A stretch of DNA of 64,000 nt from DATHTS01 sp965219305 (GTDB lineage: Bacteria > Acidobacteriota > Blastocatellia > Pyrinomonadales > Pyrinomonadaceae): NCBI GenBank assembly GCA_965219305.1, contig OZ244725.1:2542001-2606000 (forward strand), written 5' to 3'. Shown piece by piece: positions 19,501-27,597 of the stretch. Within the stretch, counting starts at the first letter, position 1. The number at the start of each line of letters is the position of its first letter. The position numbers and the translations under genes were made by a program. The notes below the pieces were generated by a model. It had not been told where the DNA came from. It saw only the letters and a list, made by a program, of their open reading frames with translations, and made no database searches.

Positions 19501-20190
19501 CAAAATCGTTCGGTTTGAACCGGTATCGTTATTGTTTGCGCCGTCGGTTAAAAATAAATTACTTTGTGACGAGTTACCGTTGACCGAAAAATCAACCCCG
19601 CCGAATAATCCTTTACTCTTGCTGTCCAGGTTATTTGCTGCCGAAACGCCCGGCTGCAATTGTGTCAACTGAACGAAACTGCGTCCGTTTAGCGGCAATT
19701 CACGAACTTGTTCGCCGGTTATAACTTCACCGACGGCACCTGTTTGTGTCTGAACCTGAATTTGGTCTGCCGTAACTTCGACGACCTCTGAAAGTTGACC
19801 GATTTCTAAAGAGATATTTTGTCTTGTTACATTAGCAACGTTAATTGTTACACTTGCTACCGCTGACTCTTTAAAACCATCTTTTGTTATGGTGAGACGA
19901 TACGTTCCGACGGCTAAATTCGGAATTGTGTAGTTTCCATCATCATTTGTCGTCGTTGTCCGTGTTTCGCCCGTTCCGTTCTGAGTTACCGTGACGGTTG
20001 CTTCGGGAACCGCTGCTCCGCCTTGATCGGTAATATTACCTGTTAATTGCCCTGAAGTTGCAGTCTGCGCCGAGGCGAAACTCAGCAGAGACATTATAAA
20101 CAACAGGACACTTCCAGTTTGCAAAATATGTTTTTTTCGCGGAATAAATTCCCGAAGAGAAAAGTTTTGCAAAGAATTGATTTTATTCAT
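16537..20190 (-). CDS. Oar-like TonB-dependent receptor with N-terminal carboxypeptidase-regulatory-like domain
   Basis: A 1217-residue outer-membrane transporter. After a long signal region (ending near SFASAQ, residue 42) comes a carboxypeptidase-regulatory-like beta-sandwich (GQLTGNITDQGGAAVPEATV, GNYTIPNLAVGTYRLTI). A plug follows with VRELPLNGRSFVQLTQLQPG and SIVTRGGSNDFHGSLFYFGRN, then a beta-barrel ending in the aromatic terminus YALKLNF. This is the acidobacterial Oar type, which works without SusD; none is encoded here. It should take up oligosaccharides released by the surrounding glycosidases (inference). The start has a strong GGAGGAA site. Operator copy B lies about 190 bases upstream. 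Confidence 0.95.
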   Translation of the reverse strand: MNKINSLQNFSLREFIPRKKHILQTGSVLLFIMSLLSFASAQTATSGQLTGNITDQGGAAVPEATVTVTQNGTGETRTTTTNDDGNYTIPNLAVGTYRLTITKDGFKESAVASVTINVANVTRQNISLEIGQLSEVVEVTADQIQVQTQTGAVGEVITGEQVRELPLNGRSFVQLTQLQPGVSAANNLDSKSKGLFGGVDFSVNGNSSQSNLFLTDGANNNDTGSNRTILLFPSIEAIAEFKSLRNSYGPEYGQAAGAIVSIVTRGGSNDFHGSLFYFGRNDALNATEYFANSTTGKKDALKRNDYGFSLGGPIIKNRLFFFYSQEFNKEIRGQTRFGRVPTAAERAGDYRESLTRATCGLPTIKNGRPGDALGRYSDGIVYPIGDPMGRYVAPNPNTTVDQVLPGSQFNGVGTSLLKLFPLPNKAFDSNCYNWSTSANSPIDFREENVRIDYNINNKNKIFGRYTRDDWSNAFPVLIGNLWGDDAFPAVESSWKQPSQQAALKLTTTLSSTAINEIQFAYSANRINVQPGSGADINREINTAIPGYFPNSAKVNGIDRPHPVFWGGIAPFNYGSGQDLWAQIPFKNALDIYTVRDDVSKVWGNHTFKTGFLYDSAGKDEDSGPSNETPQFWGSAASTQTSNNGLNSSNYLADVLTQGSLFGFNESDLMPIGQTRYKNLEFYFGDTWKVRPNLTLELGARYSLLYEPYDARDRISSFDGSLYNPARPASDPCNGLVVPKGTNPCAGIAGASTPAEFSNRALRKNNYKNLAPRLGIAWDVFSNGKTAVRAGFGQFYLRERISPVFAALTLNAPFVKTVAGQRTLDGTVYSGLGAASNGRPQYAFSPEPATPYSLQFNFSVGQQLWKETVLEVGYVGNRARRQLTHSDINQVLDQNRLAAAFAADANAVNAFRPYSNFPSIYQFERNGRADYDSLQVLFRTRFSKLNFQAAYTFSRSQADFGLGDSSGGASAFAVLDRNNRELDFAPSDINRPHIFVSNLIYNLPGFKDLNPVARAFVGGWEVATIVQVSSGTSLTPQINATGISYSGTNFQAGITGTGTNVANQRPLRVEGVPCTINSGGTQFINPAAFTLVGYKIGQTIPEKSTCLGSPTKNVDFSLYKNFSPSWLKSSFLGEGARIQFRLEFFNALNTPQFRGDSIPLLFTNGNIVCGNAPCSATNNTITGLVDGNGMPTGPNGNFGRAARTRGGREIQYALKLNF

Positions 20191-20379
20191 AGAAATTCCT
20201 CCGAATTAAAGTTAATTTAATGTTTCTTAATTTTTGTCTTCATACTCTTATTTTTAGCTTTATTCAATGAGTTTAATGAAAATAAGTAAATAAATGTCTA
20301 ATATCATTTACAGAATCTTCCTTTTTTGCCGAAAACAATAACTTTTTAATGTTTTTCCCTAAATTTTGCTAATTTTGAA

Positions 20380-20405
20380 ACTTTGTTGTATGACCAAACA
20401 AAAGT
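20380..20405. promoter_or_regulatory. Operator-like inverted repeat, copy B
   Basis: 26-bp site of the form ACTTTGTTG-N7-AAACAAAAGT. Its centre TTGTATGACCA fits the TNGTNNNACNA consensus of FadR-subfamily GntR regulators exactly. It is aligned without gaps to copies A and C and sits upstream of the TonB-dependent receptor. Confidence 0.75.
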
Positions 20406-20497
20406 TAATATAAATTTAACGGAATGTCAAGATACTTCTAACAATTTTAAATAAAACTTTTTGCTAGTGTAAGGACACATATACATAAACGCATTAA

Positions 20498-20521
20498 TTT
20501 TTAGTAATTTATTACTAAAAA
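20498..20521. promoter_or_regulatory. Perfect 24-bp palindrome upstream of the GH5 gene
   Basis: TTTTTAGTAAT and its exact complement ATTACTAAAAA separated by TT. The arms are too AT-rich for a terminator and no gene ends nearby. It lies 173 bases before the GH5 start, so a transcription-factor site is likely. No second copy was noticed. Confidence 0.5.
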
Positions 20522-20693
20522 CGCAAAAATATCTACAGTTGAATCTCTGTTCAAAGTGTAGATTAGAGACATTAAATATTTAATTATTTTGAAATCTTAA
20601 AAACTTGGAATAATATGTTTGCGAGAATCGAAAGATGTTTCGATGTCAATTTATCGAAAATCTGTAATCAAAAAAGTATAAAGTAATTAGTTT

Positions 20694-22019
20694 ATGAATC
20701 GAACAAATACTCTAGCGCGTTTATTAATCATTACAATGATTGTTATCTTGCCACTTTCGACAAAATCTTTTGGACAGACATCTGATTTCGTCTCAGTTAA
20801 AAACCACCGATTTTATTCAGGCGGTAAACCGTATTATTTTATCGGCACAAATTACTGGTATGGCGGTCTTCTCGGACTTGAAAAAGACAAACGAAAAGGC
20901 ATCGAACGGTTAAAAAAAGAACTGGATTTTCTCAAAAGTAACGGTGTGACGAATTTGCGCGTGATGGCGGGTGCGGAAGGTACGGGAATGATTAACGGTG
21001 TGATGCGCGTTTCGCCGCCGCTTCAGACGGAACAGGGAAAATTCGACGAAAGCGTTCTCGACGGTTTGGATTTACTGCTTTCGGAAATGGGCAAACGCGA
21101 TATGAAAGCCGTTATTTTTCTCAGCAATAATTGGGAATGGAGCGGCGGTTTTCAGCAATATCTTATCTGGAACAACAAAGTTTCGGGCGATAAAAAAACG
21201 CGAAAATTGACTTGGGACGAACAGCGCGACATCGTTTCGCAGTTTTATTCGTGCGCGCCTTGCAAGGAAAATTACAACAAACAGTTGAATTTAATTTTGA
21301 ATCGAACTAACAAATACAACAAGAAAAAATATATCAATGAACCGGCAATAATGACGTGGGAACTCGGCAACGAACCGCGTCCGATGCGCCCGTCCGCTAA
21401 TAAAGATTACAAAAAATGGATTTCCGATGTTGCCGCACTGATAAAATCGAAAGACAAAAATCATCTCGTAACAATCGGTCACGAAGGAATTATGGGAACC
21501 GAAGACCTCAAACTTTACGAGGAAATCAACGACGATAAAAATCTCGATTATATGACGATTCACATCTGGGCGAAAAATTGGGGTTGGTTCAAAGACGATA
21601 AAGTCGGCGAAGGATTTTTGAATGTTGTCGTCAATGCGAGAAACTATATTGACCAGCATTTGGAAGTTGCAAAAAAATTAAACAAGCCGATGGTGATTGA
21701 AGAATTCGGTTTGCCGCGTAACGAACAATCGTTTGATATAAAATCTTCGACTTCGCTGAGAGACGCTTATTACGGGAAAGTTTTCGCAATTCTCACCGAC
21801 AGCGCAAAAAATGACGGTCATCTCGCCGGAGCCGCTTTCTGGGCGTTCGGCGGAACTTCGCGTCCGATTAAAAATCAAGTTTTCTGGAAAAAAGGCGACG
21901 ATTATATGGGCGATCCGCCGATGGAAGAGCAAGGATTGAACACGGTTTTCGATTCCGACAAAAGCACTTGGAAAGTTATAAATCTTTACAGCAAATCTTT
22001 GAACAAGAAGACAAAGTAA
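20694..22019 (+). CDS. GH5 family glycosidase, mannan endo-beta-mannosidase-like, exported
   Basis: A 441-residue protein with a signal peptide ending near KSFGQ (residue 28). It follows the GH5 mannanase layout: GKPYYFIGTNYWYG, TNLRVMAGAEG, acid/base Glu227 in TWELGNEPRP, DYMTIHIWAKNWGW, and nucleophile Glu337 in VIEEFGLPR. The last matches the GH5_7 beta-mannanase subfamily best by eye. It would cut the main chain of (galacto)mannan, fitting the GH27 alpha-galactosidase in the same locus. It stands alone on its strand, divergent from the TonB receptor and convergent with xylB. Confidence 0.9.
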   Translation: MNRTNTLARLLIITMIVILPLSTKSFGQTSDFVSVKNHRFYSGGKPYYFIGTNYWYGGLLGLEKDKRKGIERLKKELDFLKSNGVTNLRVMAGAEGTGMINGVMRVSPPLQTEQGKFDESVLDGLDLLLSEMGKRDMKAVIFLSNNWEWSGGFQQYLIWNNKVSGDKKTRKLTWDEQRDIVSQFYSCAPCKENYNKQLNLILNRTNKYNKKKYINEPAIMTWELGNEPRPMRPSANKDYKKWISDVAALIKSKDKNHLVTIGHEGIMGTEDLKLYEEINDDKNLDYMTIHIWAKNWGWFKDDKVGEGFLNVVVNARNYIDQHLEVAKKLNKPMVIEEFGLPRNEQSFDIKSSTSLRDAYYGKVFAILTDSAKNDGHLAGAAFWAFGGTSRPIKNQVFWKKGDDYMGDPPMEEQGLNTVFDSDKSTWKVINLYSKSLNKKTK

Positions 22020-22038
22020 GCCGATCAACTAAAGAAAA

Positions 22039-22122
22039 TTTGCCCGCGAAATACACGAAAGAAACGAAAATAAAAAATCAAAATAAATTTTTTTCGTACT
22101 TTTCGTGTATTTCGCAGGCAAA
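22039..22122. repeat. Intergenic palindrome, TTGCCCGCGAAATAC family, copy 2
   Basis: Inverted repeat with 22-base arms (22039-22060 and 22101-22122) differing at one position. The left arm starts TTTGCCCGCGAAATACACG and shares its first part with the repeat at 4965. It lies between the convergent GH5 and xylB genes, where the hairpin could end transcription from both sides. Confidence 0.85.
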
Positions 22123-22155
22123 AATCTTATTTCCAATTATGAAATTTCAGTTTAA

Positions 22156-23655
22156 TTATTGAACTTTATCGTTGAGAATTTCCATCACCGATTTTAGCAA
22201 CGAATAAACTTTCTCGAACGCTCGATATTGATGATTCAAAATGCCGACTGATTTTTCATCCGGCGCGATTTTTTCGGCGGCGTGAATCGTTTGTTCGCAC
22301 GCTTCATCAATCGTTTTCCACGCGCCGCCGCCGACTCCGGCGAGCAGTGCCGCGCCGTATGCCGCGCCTTCTTCGGCTTCGACGATCTCGACTTTTTGCC
22401 CGTAAACATCAGCTTGAATTTGCCGCCACAGAGGAGATTTCGCGCCGCCGCCGCCGAGCCTGATGTTTTCAATCGGGATTTTTATTTCTTTGAAAATCTC
22501 GATCGCATCGCGCAGACTAAACGCCACGCCTTCCAAAATTGCGCGGACAATATGCGATTTTGTGTGAACCGCCGTCAGACCGATCAGCGACGCGCGAACG
22601 TCTGAATCAACGTGCGGCGTTCGTTCGCCCATTAAATACGGTGTCCAGATCAAACCGTCCGCGCCCGAAGGAATTTTCTTTGCGCCTTCGACCAGATCGT
22701 CGTAACTTTCATTTGCCGCCAGATTATCTCTGAACCAGCGAAACGAAAGTCCGGCGGCTTGCGTTACGCCGGTGACGTGCCAGCGATTCGGAACGGCGTG
22801 GCAAAATGTGTGAATTCTGCCCTTTAGATCAATCGAAGGTTTGTCCGTCACGGCGAAAACTACGCCCGAAGTTCCGATTGTCGCGCTGACCGCGCCGACG
22901 CTGACGATTCCCATTCCGATCGCTCCGGCGGCGTTGTCGCCCGCGCCCGCGACAACCGGAGTTCCAACTTTTAAACCTGTTTCAGCGGCGCATTCGGCGG
23001 AAATCGTTCCGGTAATTTCCGCCGATTCGTAAACTTTCGGCAGAAGATTTTCGCTCATTTCAACCGCTGACAATAATTCGCTTGACCATCTTCTATTTTG
23101 AACATCGAGCAAAAGCGTTCCCGAAGCATCGGACACGTCGCTCGCTTTATCGCTCGTCAGACAAAAACGAATATAATCTTTCGGCAGCAAAACCGTGCGC
23201 GTTTTGTTCCAGATTTCCGGTTCGTTTTCGCGCACCCAGAGCATTTTCGTCAATGTAAAATTCGGCAAAGCGGGATTGCTGACGAGTTCGATCAATCTTT
23301 CCGCGCCGATCTTTTCGGTCAGCTCGCGGCATTGTTTTTCGGTTCGCTGATCGCACCAGATTATCGAAGGTCGCAGAACTTTATCATTTTCATCGAGAAA
23401 AACCGCGCCGTGCATTTGTCCCGAAAGTCCGATGCCGCCGATTTCTTCCGCGCGGACGTTTTCGCTTTTTAAAACTTTCCTGACCGCTTCAAAAGACGCG
23501 CGCCGCCAATCTTCGGGATTTTGTTCCGCCCAACCGATCTCCGGCGATGCAAACGCAATATGTTCGACAGTTGAAGACGCAATTATTTTGCCGTCCGGGT
23601 TAATTAAAACGGCGCGAGAACCGCCCGTTCCGATGTCAATTCCGAGAAAATTCAT
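22156..23655 (-). CDS. xylB: Xylulokinase
   Basis: A 499-residue FGGY-family kinase that phosphorylates D-xylulose to xylulose-5-phosphate with ATP. The N-terminal phosphate loop DIGTGGSRAVL, substrate motif GLSGQMHG (Met81-His82), IIWCDQRT and catalytic Asp240 in GAGDNAAG are present, as is the C-terminal RLGGGGAKSPLWRQIQADV signature. The length matches XylB. It is divergent from xylA, with operator copy C 14-39 bases before its ATG, a position where a bound repressor would block transcription or initiation. Confidence 0.95.
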   Translation of the reverse strand: MNFLGIDIGTGGSRAVLINPDGKIIASSTVEHIAFASPEIGWAEQNPEDWRRASFEAVRKVLKSENVRAEEIGGIGLSGQMHGAVFLDENDKVLRPSIIWCDQRTEKQCRELTEKIGAERLIELVSNPALPNFTLTKMLWVRENEPEIWNKTRTVLLPKDYIRFCLTSDKASDVSDASGTLLLDVQNRRWSSELLSAVEMSENLLPKVYESAEITGTISAECAAETGLKVGTPVVAGAGDNAAGAIGMGIVSVGAVSATIGTSGVVFAVTDKPSIDLKGRIHTFCHAVPNRWHVTGVTQAAGLSFRWFRDNLAANESYDDLVEGAKKIPSGADGLIWTPYLMGERTPHVDSDVRASLIGLTAVHTKSHIVRAILEGVAFSLRDAIEIFKEIKIPIENIRLGGGGAKSPLWRQIQADVYGQKVEIVEAEEGAAYGAALLAGVGGGAWKTIDEACEQTIHAAEKIAPDEKSVGILNHQYRAFEKVYSLLKSVMEILNDKVQ

Positions 23656-23668
23656 AAACTTATTTTTA

Positions 23669-23694
23669 ACTTAGTTGCACTACCAAACAAAAGT
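23669..23694. promoter_or_regulatory. Operator-like inverted repeat, copy C (xylB-xylA intergenic)
   Basis: 26-bp site with left arm ACTTAGTTG and right arm AAACAAAAGT, aligned without gaps to copies A and B. It lies in the 114-base divergent region of xylB and xylA, next to the xylB start. This location ties the motif to control of pentose use. Confidence 0.75.
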
Positions 23695-23769
23695 ATTATA
23701 GTATAAATTTCGATTCAGACAATCAGCAATTCATTTCAAATATAGATTTTTTAGTTGAGAAAATAAATT

Positions 23770-24921
23770 ATGAATAACGGAAAATACGAGCCGCGTCCCG
23801 AAGATAAATTCACATTCGGACTTTGGACGGTCGGCAATCGCGGCGCAGACCCTTTCGGAACGCAGGTGCGCGAAAAACTCTCGGCAGTCGAAATTGTCGA
23901 AATGCTGGCGGAAGTCGGCGCATACGGCGTGAACTTTCACGATAATGACCTCGTGCCGATAGACGCGACCGCCGCCGAGCAAGACAAGATCGTCTCTGAT
24001 TTTAAAAAGGCTTGCCAAGATAACAATATAAAAGTTCCGATGGCGACGGTCAATCTTTTTTACGAGCCGGTTTTCCGCGACGGTGCGTTTACCGCAAATG
24101 ATGCGCGAGTTCGCGCTTATGCTTTGCAAAAGACGATGCGGGCGATGGATTTGGGCAAAGAATTCGATGCCGAAACTTTCGTCTTGTGGGGCGGACGCGA
24201 AGGTGTTGAAACCGACGGATGCCGCCGACCGGATGAAGCGATCAAGCGTCTGCGCGAAGCAATTAATTTACTTTGCGAATATAATATCAAGCAAAATTAC
24301 GGCTATAAATTTGCGATGGAAGCCAAGCCGAACGAACCGCGAGCCGATATTTATATGGCGACGACCGCCGCATATCTGGCGTTTATCGAAACTCTCGATC
24401 ACAAGGAAATGGTCGGCGTAAACCCGGAAGTCGCGCACGAACAGATGCCGGGACTCAATATGACGCACGCCGTCGCGCAGGCGTGGGAATCGGGAAAACT
24501 TTTTCATATTGACTTAAACGATCAATATCCGGGCAGATACGATCAGGATTTGCGTTTCGGTTCGGTTTCGCCGAAACAGATGTTTTGGCTGGTGAAATTT
24601 CTCGAAGATGTCGGTTACGAAGGAATGCGGCATTTCGACGCGCACGCTTACCGCACAGAAGATTACGACGGCGTAAAAGATTTCGCGCGCGGCTGTATGA
24701 AAACTTATCTGATCTTGAAAGATAAAGCCGAACAATGGAACAATCACGAAGAAATCAAATCAATTCAGGCGGAAATCGAAGAAGCGAATAAATCTTATGA
24801 AATTAAAGATATTGATTCGCTTTTGTCAGAAGAATTCGACCGCAACGAAATTGCATCGAAAGGGTTGAAATACGAACGACTCGATCAATTAACGATGGAT
24901 ATTTTGTTCGGCGTAGCTTAA
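23770..24921 (+). CDS. xylA: Xylose isomerase
   Basis: A 383-residue enzyme that converts D-xylose to D-xylulose. It is the shorter, Streptomyces-like class: FGLWTVGNRGADPFG near the start, catalytic His57 in FHDNDLVP with Asp60, Trp140 in FVLWGGREG, metal ligand Glu184 and Lys186 in MEAKPNEPR, then VGVNPEVAHEQM and HIDLNDQ with further metal ligands. No signal peptide, so it is cytoplasmic. It forms the divergent xylA/xylB pair and is followed 46 bases later by a GH3 gene on the same strand. Confidence 0.96.
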   Translation: MNNGKYEPRPEDKFTFGLWTVGNRGADPFGTQVREKLSAVEIVEMLAEVGAYGVNFHDNDLVPIDATAAEQDKIVSDFKKACQDNNIKVPMATVNLFYEPVFRDGAFTANDARVRAYALQKTMRAMDLGKEFDAETFVLWGGREGVETDGCRRPDEAIKRLREAINLLCEYNIKQNYGYKFAMEAKPNEPRADIYMATTAAYLAFIETLDHKEMVGVNPEVAHEQMPGLNMTHAVAQAWESGKLFHIDLNDQYPGRYDQDLRFGSVSPKQMFWLVKFLEDVGYEGMRHFDAHAYRTEDYDGVKDFARGCMKTYLILKDKAEQWNNHEEIKSIQAEIEEANKSYEIKDIDSLLSEEFDRNEIASKGLKYERLDQLTMDILFGVA

Positions 24922-24967
24922 ATCGAAACTATTTTTCTCCCATTTTTTCTCCATAAACCATAAAATT

Positions 24968-27364
24968 ATGAAAATCATCCGAAACAATCTTTTGAGAACT
25001 TTACTGAGTTCGACTTTAATTTTCCTGTTGTTGCTGATTTCAACACCAATCAACAATAAAGTTCAGGCGCAAACTGAAAAATTGCCGTATAAAAACGCGA
25101 ATCTTCCGACCAGCGAGCGCGTTAAAGATTTGCTTTCGCGGATGACGATGGAAGAAAAAGTTGCTCAGATGGAATGTCTTTGGATGCAAAAACCGAATGA
25201 CAATACGGGCATTCCGAAAGAACAATTGCCGTTCGGCGGCACGTTTTCGCCTGAACTCGCAAAAAAAGCAATGCCCAACGGAATGGGACAATTTGCGCGT
25301 CAACGTGAACTTCTCGATCCGAAAATGTCGGCGGAATATACGAATAACGTGCAAAAATGGGTTTTGGAAAACACTCGTCTGGGAATTCCCGTGATGTTTC
25401 ACGACGAGATTCTGCACGGCAGTATGCTGAGCGGTTCGACCGTTTTTCCCACACCGTTGGCGATGTCTTCGAGTTGGGACACGGATTTGATTTATAAAGT
25501 TTTTACCGTCGGCGCACGTCAGACAAGACTTCGCGGTTCGCATCAGGTTCTCGGACCGAATATGGATTTGGCACGCGAGGCGCGTTGGGGCAGAACGGAA
25601 GAAACCTACGGCGAAGATCCGTATTTGACTTCGCGGATGGTCGTTTCTGTCGTCAAAGCGATTCAGGGAAACGCGACGTATGAAAATCCGAAAATTGACG
25701 ATACGCACGTCATCGCCACCGGAAAACATTTCGCCGGACACGGACAGCCCGAAAACGGAACGAATATCGGTCCGGTTAATTTGTCGGAAAGACTGCTTAG
25801 AGAAACGCATTTTCGACCGTTTGAAGCTGCGGTCAAAGAAGCGAATCTGATGAGCATTATGCCAGCGTATCACGAAATTGATGGAGTTCCGGTTCACGCG
25901 AACAAATGGATGCTCGACACGCTTTTGCGAAAAGAATGGGGATTTCAAGGCACGATTGTTTCGGATTATTTCTCGATGACGGAGTTGATGACCAGACATC
26001 ACGTTGCGACGGACGCGGCGGACGCGGCGCATCAGTCGCTCGAAGCGGGCGTTGATGTCGAACTTCCCGAACCGAGCGTAAATCAGACGCTCGTCGCGCA
26101 GGTCAAAGACGGAAAAATTCCGGTGGCTTTAATTGACCAAGCCGTAACGCGGATTTTGACGCAAAAATTCAATCTCGGACTTTTTGAAAATCCGTATGTT
26201 GATGTGAACAAAGCCGTGCAAATGATGGACACGCCGGAAGACAGAGCGTTGGCATTGGAAACGGCGAAGAAATCAATCGTGCTTTTGAAAAACGAAAAAA
26301 ACATTTTGCCGTTAGATAAATCGAAATTAAAATCCGTCGCCGTCATCGGTCCTAACGCCGACCGCGCACATCTCGGCGGTTACACCGATCCGCGACCGCC
26401 GCGCGCAGTCAGCATTCTCGACGGCGTGAAAAATAAAGTCGGCAGTGCGGTAAAAGTAAATTACGCGGAAGGCGTAAAAATCACGAAAGAAGGCGGGAAA
26501 TGGTTCGGCGATACGACAACGCCGAACGATGCGGCGAGCGATCAAAAATTGATTGACGAAGCCGTCAAAACCGCGAAAACATCCGATGCGGTAATTCTCG
26601 TAATCGGCGGAAACGAGGATACGAACAAAGAAGCCTGGGCGGATAATCATCTCGGCGACCGCGATTCATTGGAACTTTTCGGCAGACAAAACGATCTTGT
26701 CAAAGCGGTTTTAGCTACAGGAAAACCGACCGTCGTTTTCCTGATAAATTCTGGACCTTTAGCGATGAATTACGTCGCGGAAAATGTTCCGGCGATTCTT
26801 GAAGGCTTTTATCTCGGCGAAGAAACCGGAAACGCCGCCGCTGATGTTTTATTCGGCGATTACAATCCGGGCGGAAAATTGACCGTTTCGTTCCCGCGCA
26901 CAGTCGGACAATTGCCGATTTATTACAATTACAAACCGTCAGCCAGACGAGGTTACGTAAACGCGCCGACTACGCCGCTTTTCCCGTTCGGTTACGGTTT
27001 GAGTTACACGACTTTCAAATACTCGAATCTGAAAGTTACCAAACCGAAAATCAACGCGGACGAGGAAACGACCGTAACTGTTGATATTACAAACACGGGT
27101 AAAGTGCGCGGCGATGAAGTCGCGCAAATGTATATCCGCGATGAAATCAGTTCCGTAACGCGTCCGATCAAAGAACTTAAAGATTTTGCGAGAATTTCAA
27201 TAAATCCGGGCGAAACGAAAACAGTTACATTCAATATCACGCCGCAAAAACTTTCATTTTACAACCGCGAAATGAAGCGCGTCGTCGAACCGGGAACTTT
27301 TCAAATTATGGTCGGCGGCAATTCTTCAGAATTGATGAATCAATCTCTGGAAGTGTCGCAATAA
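24968..27364 (+). CDS. GH3 family beta-glycosidase with C-terminal fibronectin-III-like domain, exported
   Basis: A 798-residue secreted enzyme, signal peptide ending near KVQAQ (residue 35). The N-terminal barrel has GPNMDLAREARWGRTEETYGEDP, Lys253-His254 in ATGKHFAGHG, and nucleophile Asp333 in GTIVSDYFSM. The second alpha/beta domain includes VIGGNEDTNKEAW, and a Fn3-like domain follows at about 690-775. GH3 members are beta-glucosidases or beta-xylosidases. Placement right after xylA favours beta-xylosidase or a dual enzyme releasing xylose, but specificity is not certain. Confidence 0.93.
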   Translation: MKIIRNNLLRTLLSSTLIFLLLLISTPINNKVQAQTEKLPYKNANLPTSERVKDLLSRMTMEEKVAQMECLWMQKPNDNTGIPKEQLPFGGTFSPELAKKAMPNGMGQFARQRELLDPKMSAEYTNNVQKWVLENTRLGIPVMFHDEILHGSMLSGSTVFPTPLAMSSSWDTDLIYKVFTVGARQTRLRGSHQVLGPNMDLAREARWGRTEETYGEDPYLTSRMVVSVVKAIQGNATYENPKIDDTHVIATGKHFAGHGQPENGTNIGPVNLSERLLRETHFRPFEAAVKEANLMSIMPAYHEIDGVPVHANKWMLDTLLRKEWGFQGTIVSDYFSMTELMTRHHVATDAADAAHQSLEAGVDVELPEPSVNQTLVAQVKDGKIPVALIDQAVTRILTQKFNLGLFENPYVDVNKAVQMMDTPEDRALALETAKKSIVLLKNEKNILPLDKSKLKSVAVIGPNADRAHLGGYTDPRPPRAVSILDGVKNKVGSAVKVNYAEGVKITKEGGKWFGDTTTPNDAASDQKLIDEAVKTAKTSDAVILVIGGNEDTNKEAWADNHLGDRDSLELFGRQNDLVKAVLATGKPTVVFLINSGPLAMNYVAENVPAILEGFYLGEETGNAAADVLFGDYNPGGKLTVSFPRTVGQLPIYYNYKPSARRGYVNAPTTPLFPFGYGLSYTTFKYSNLKVTKPKINADEETTVTVDITNTGKVRGDEVAQMYIRDEISSVTRPIKELKDFARISINPGETKTVTFNITPQKLSFYNREMKRVVEPGTFQIMVGGNSSELMNQSLEVSQ

Positions 27365-27372
27365 TTGTTGTG

Positions 27373-27406
27373 AGAGGTAAATTAATATAAAAATTTATTT
27401 GCCTCT
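27373..27406 (+). terminator. Probable terminator after the GH3 gene
   Basis: Stem AGAGGTAAAT / ATTTGCCTCT with one T-G wobble, followed by a moderately T-rich stretch, starting 9 bases after the GH3 stop. Confidence 0.5.
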
Positions 27407-27421
27407 TATGTTATTTTAATT

Positions 27422-27597
27422 AACCAATGGTGCTAGTTTGAAAAACGCTAAATTGTTGAAAATAAAGAAACCATATTTTATCTTGAAAAGCGATTTTTGT
27501 CATATTTCGTAAATTTCCAGCAAATTTATGAAAACAACATATTTTCCCGATTTTCTAAGTCCTTTGTTTTCAATATCACAAACTAGCACCAAAGGTT
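27422..27597. mobile_element. MITE-like element with 19-bp terminal inverted repeats
   Basis: Arms at 27422-27440 and 27579-27597 match at 17 of 19 positions, including a perfect 13-bp core TGGTGCTAGTTTG. Similarity extends inward (TTGAAAATAAAG against TTGAAAACAAAG in complement). The 176-base unit is AT-rich and encodes nothing. No clear target duplication is seen. It looks like a non-autonomous transposon remnant or a structured RNA; no partner transposase with these ends is in the window. Confidence 0.55.

Larger units (their letters stand above)
20191..20693. other. 503-base divergent regulatory region between the TonB receptor and GH5 genes
   Basis: No gene is seen here. The region is very AT-rich and holds operator copy B (20380-20405) and a separate 24-bp palindrome (20498-20521). 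Its size and two distinct symmetric sites suggest more than one regulator acts on the two divergent promoters. Confidence 0.7.

Noticed and set aside
25040..26032. A 330-codon leftward open frame
   Set aside because: Antisense to the GH3 gene, rich in Arg, His and Phe as expected from a shadow frame of this codon usage.
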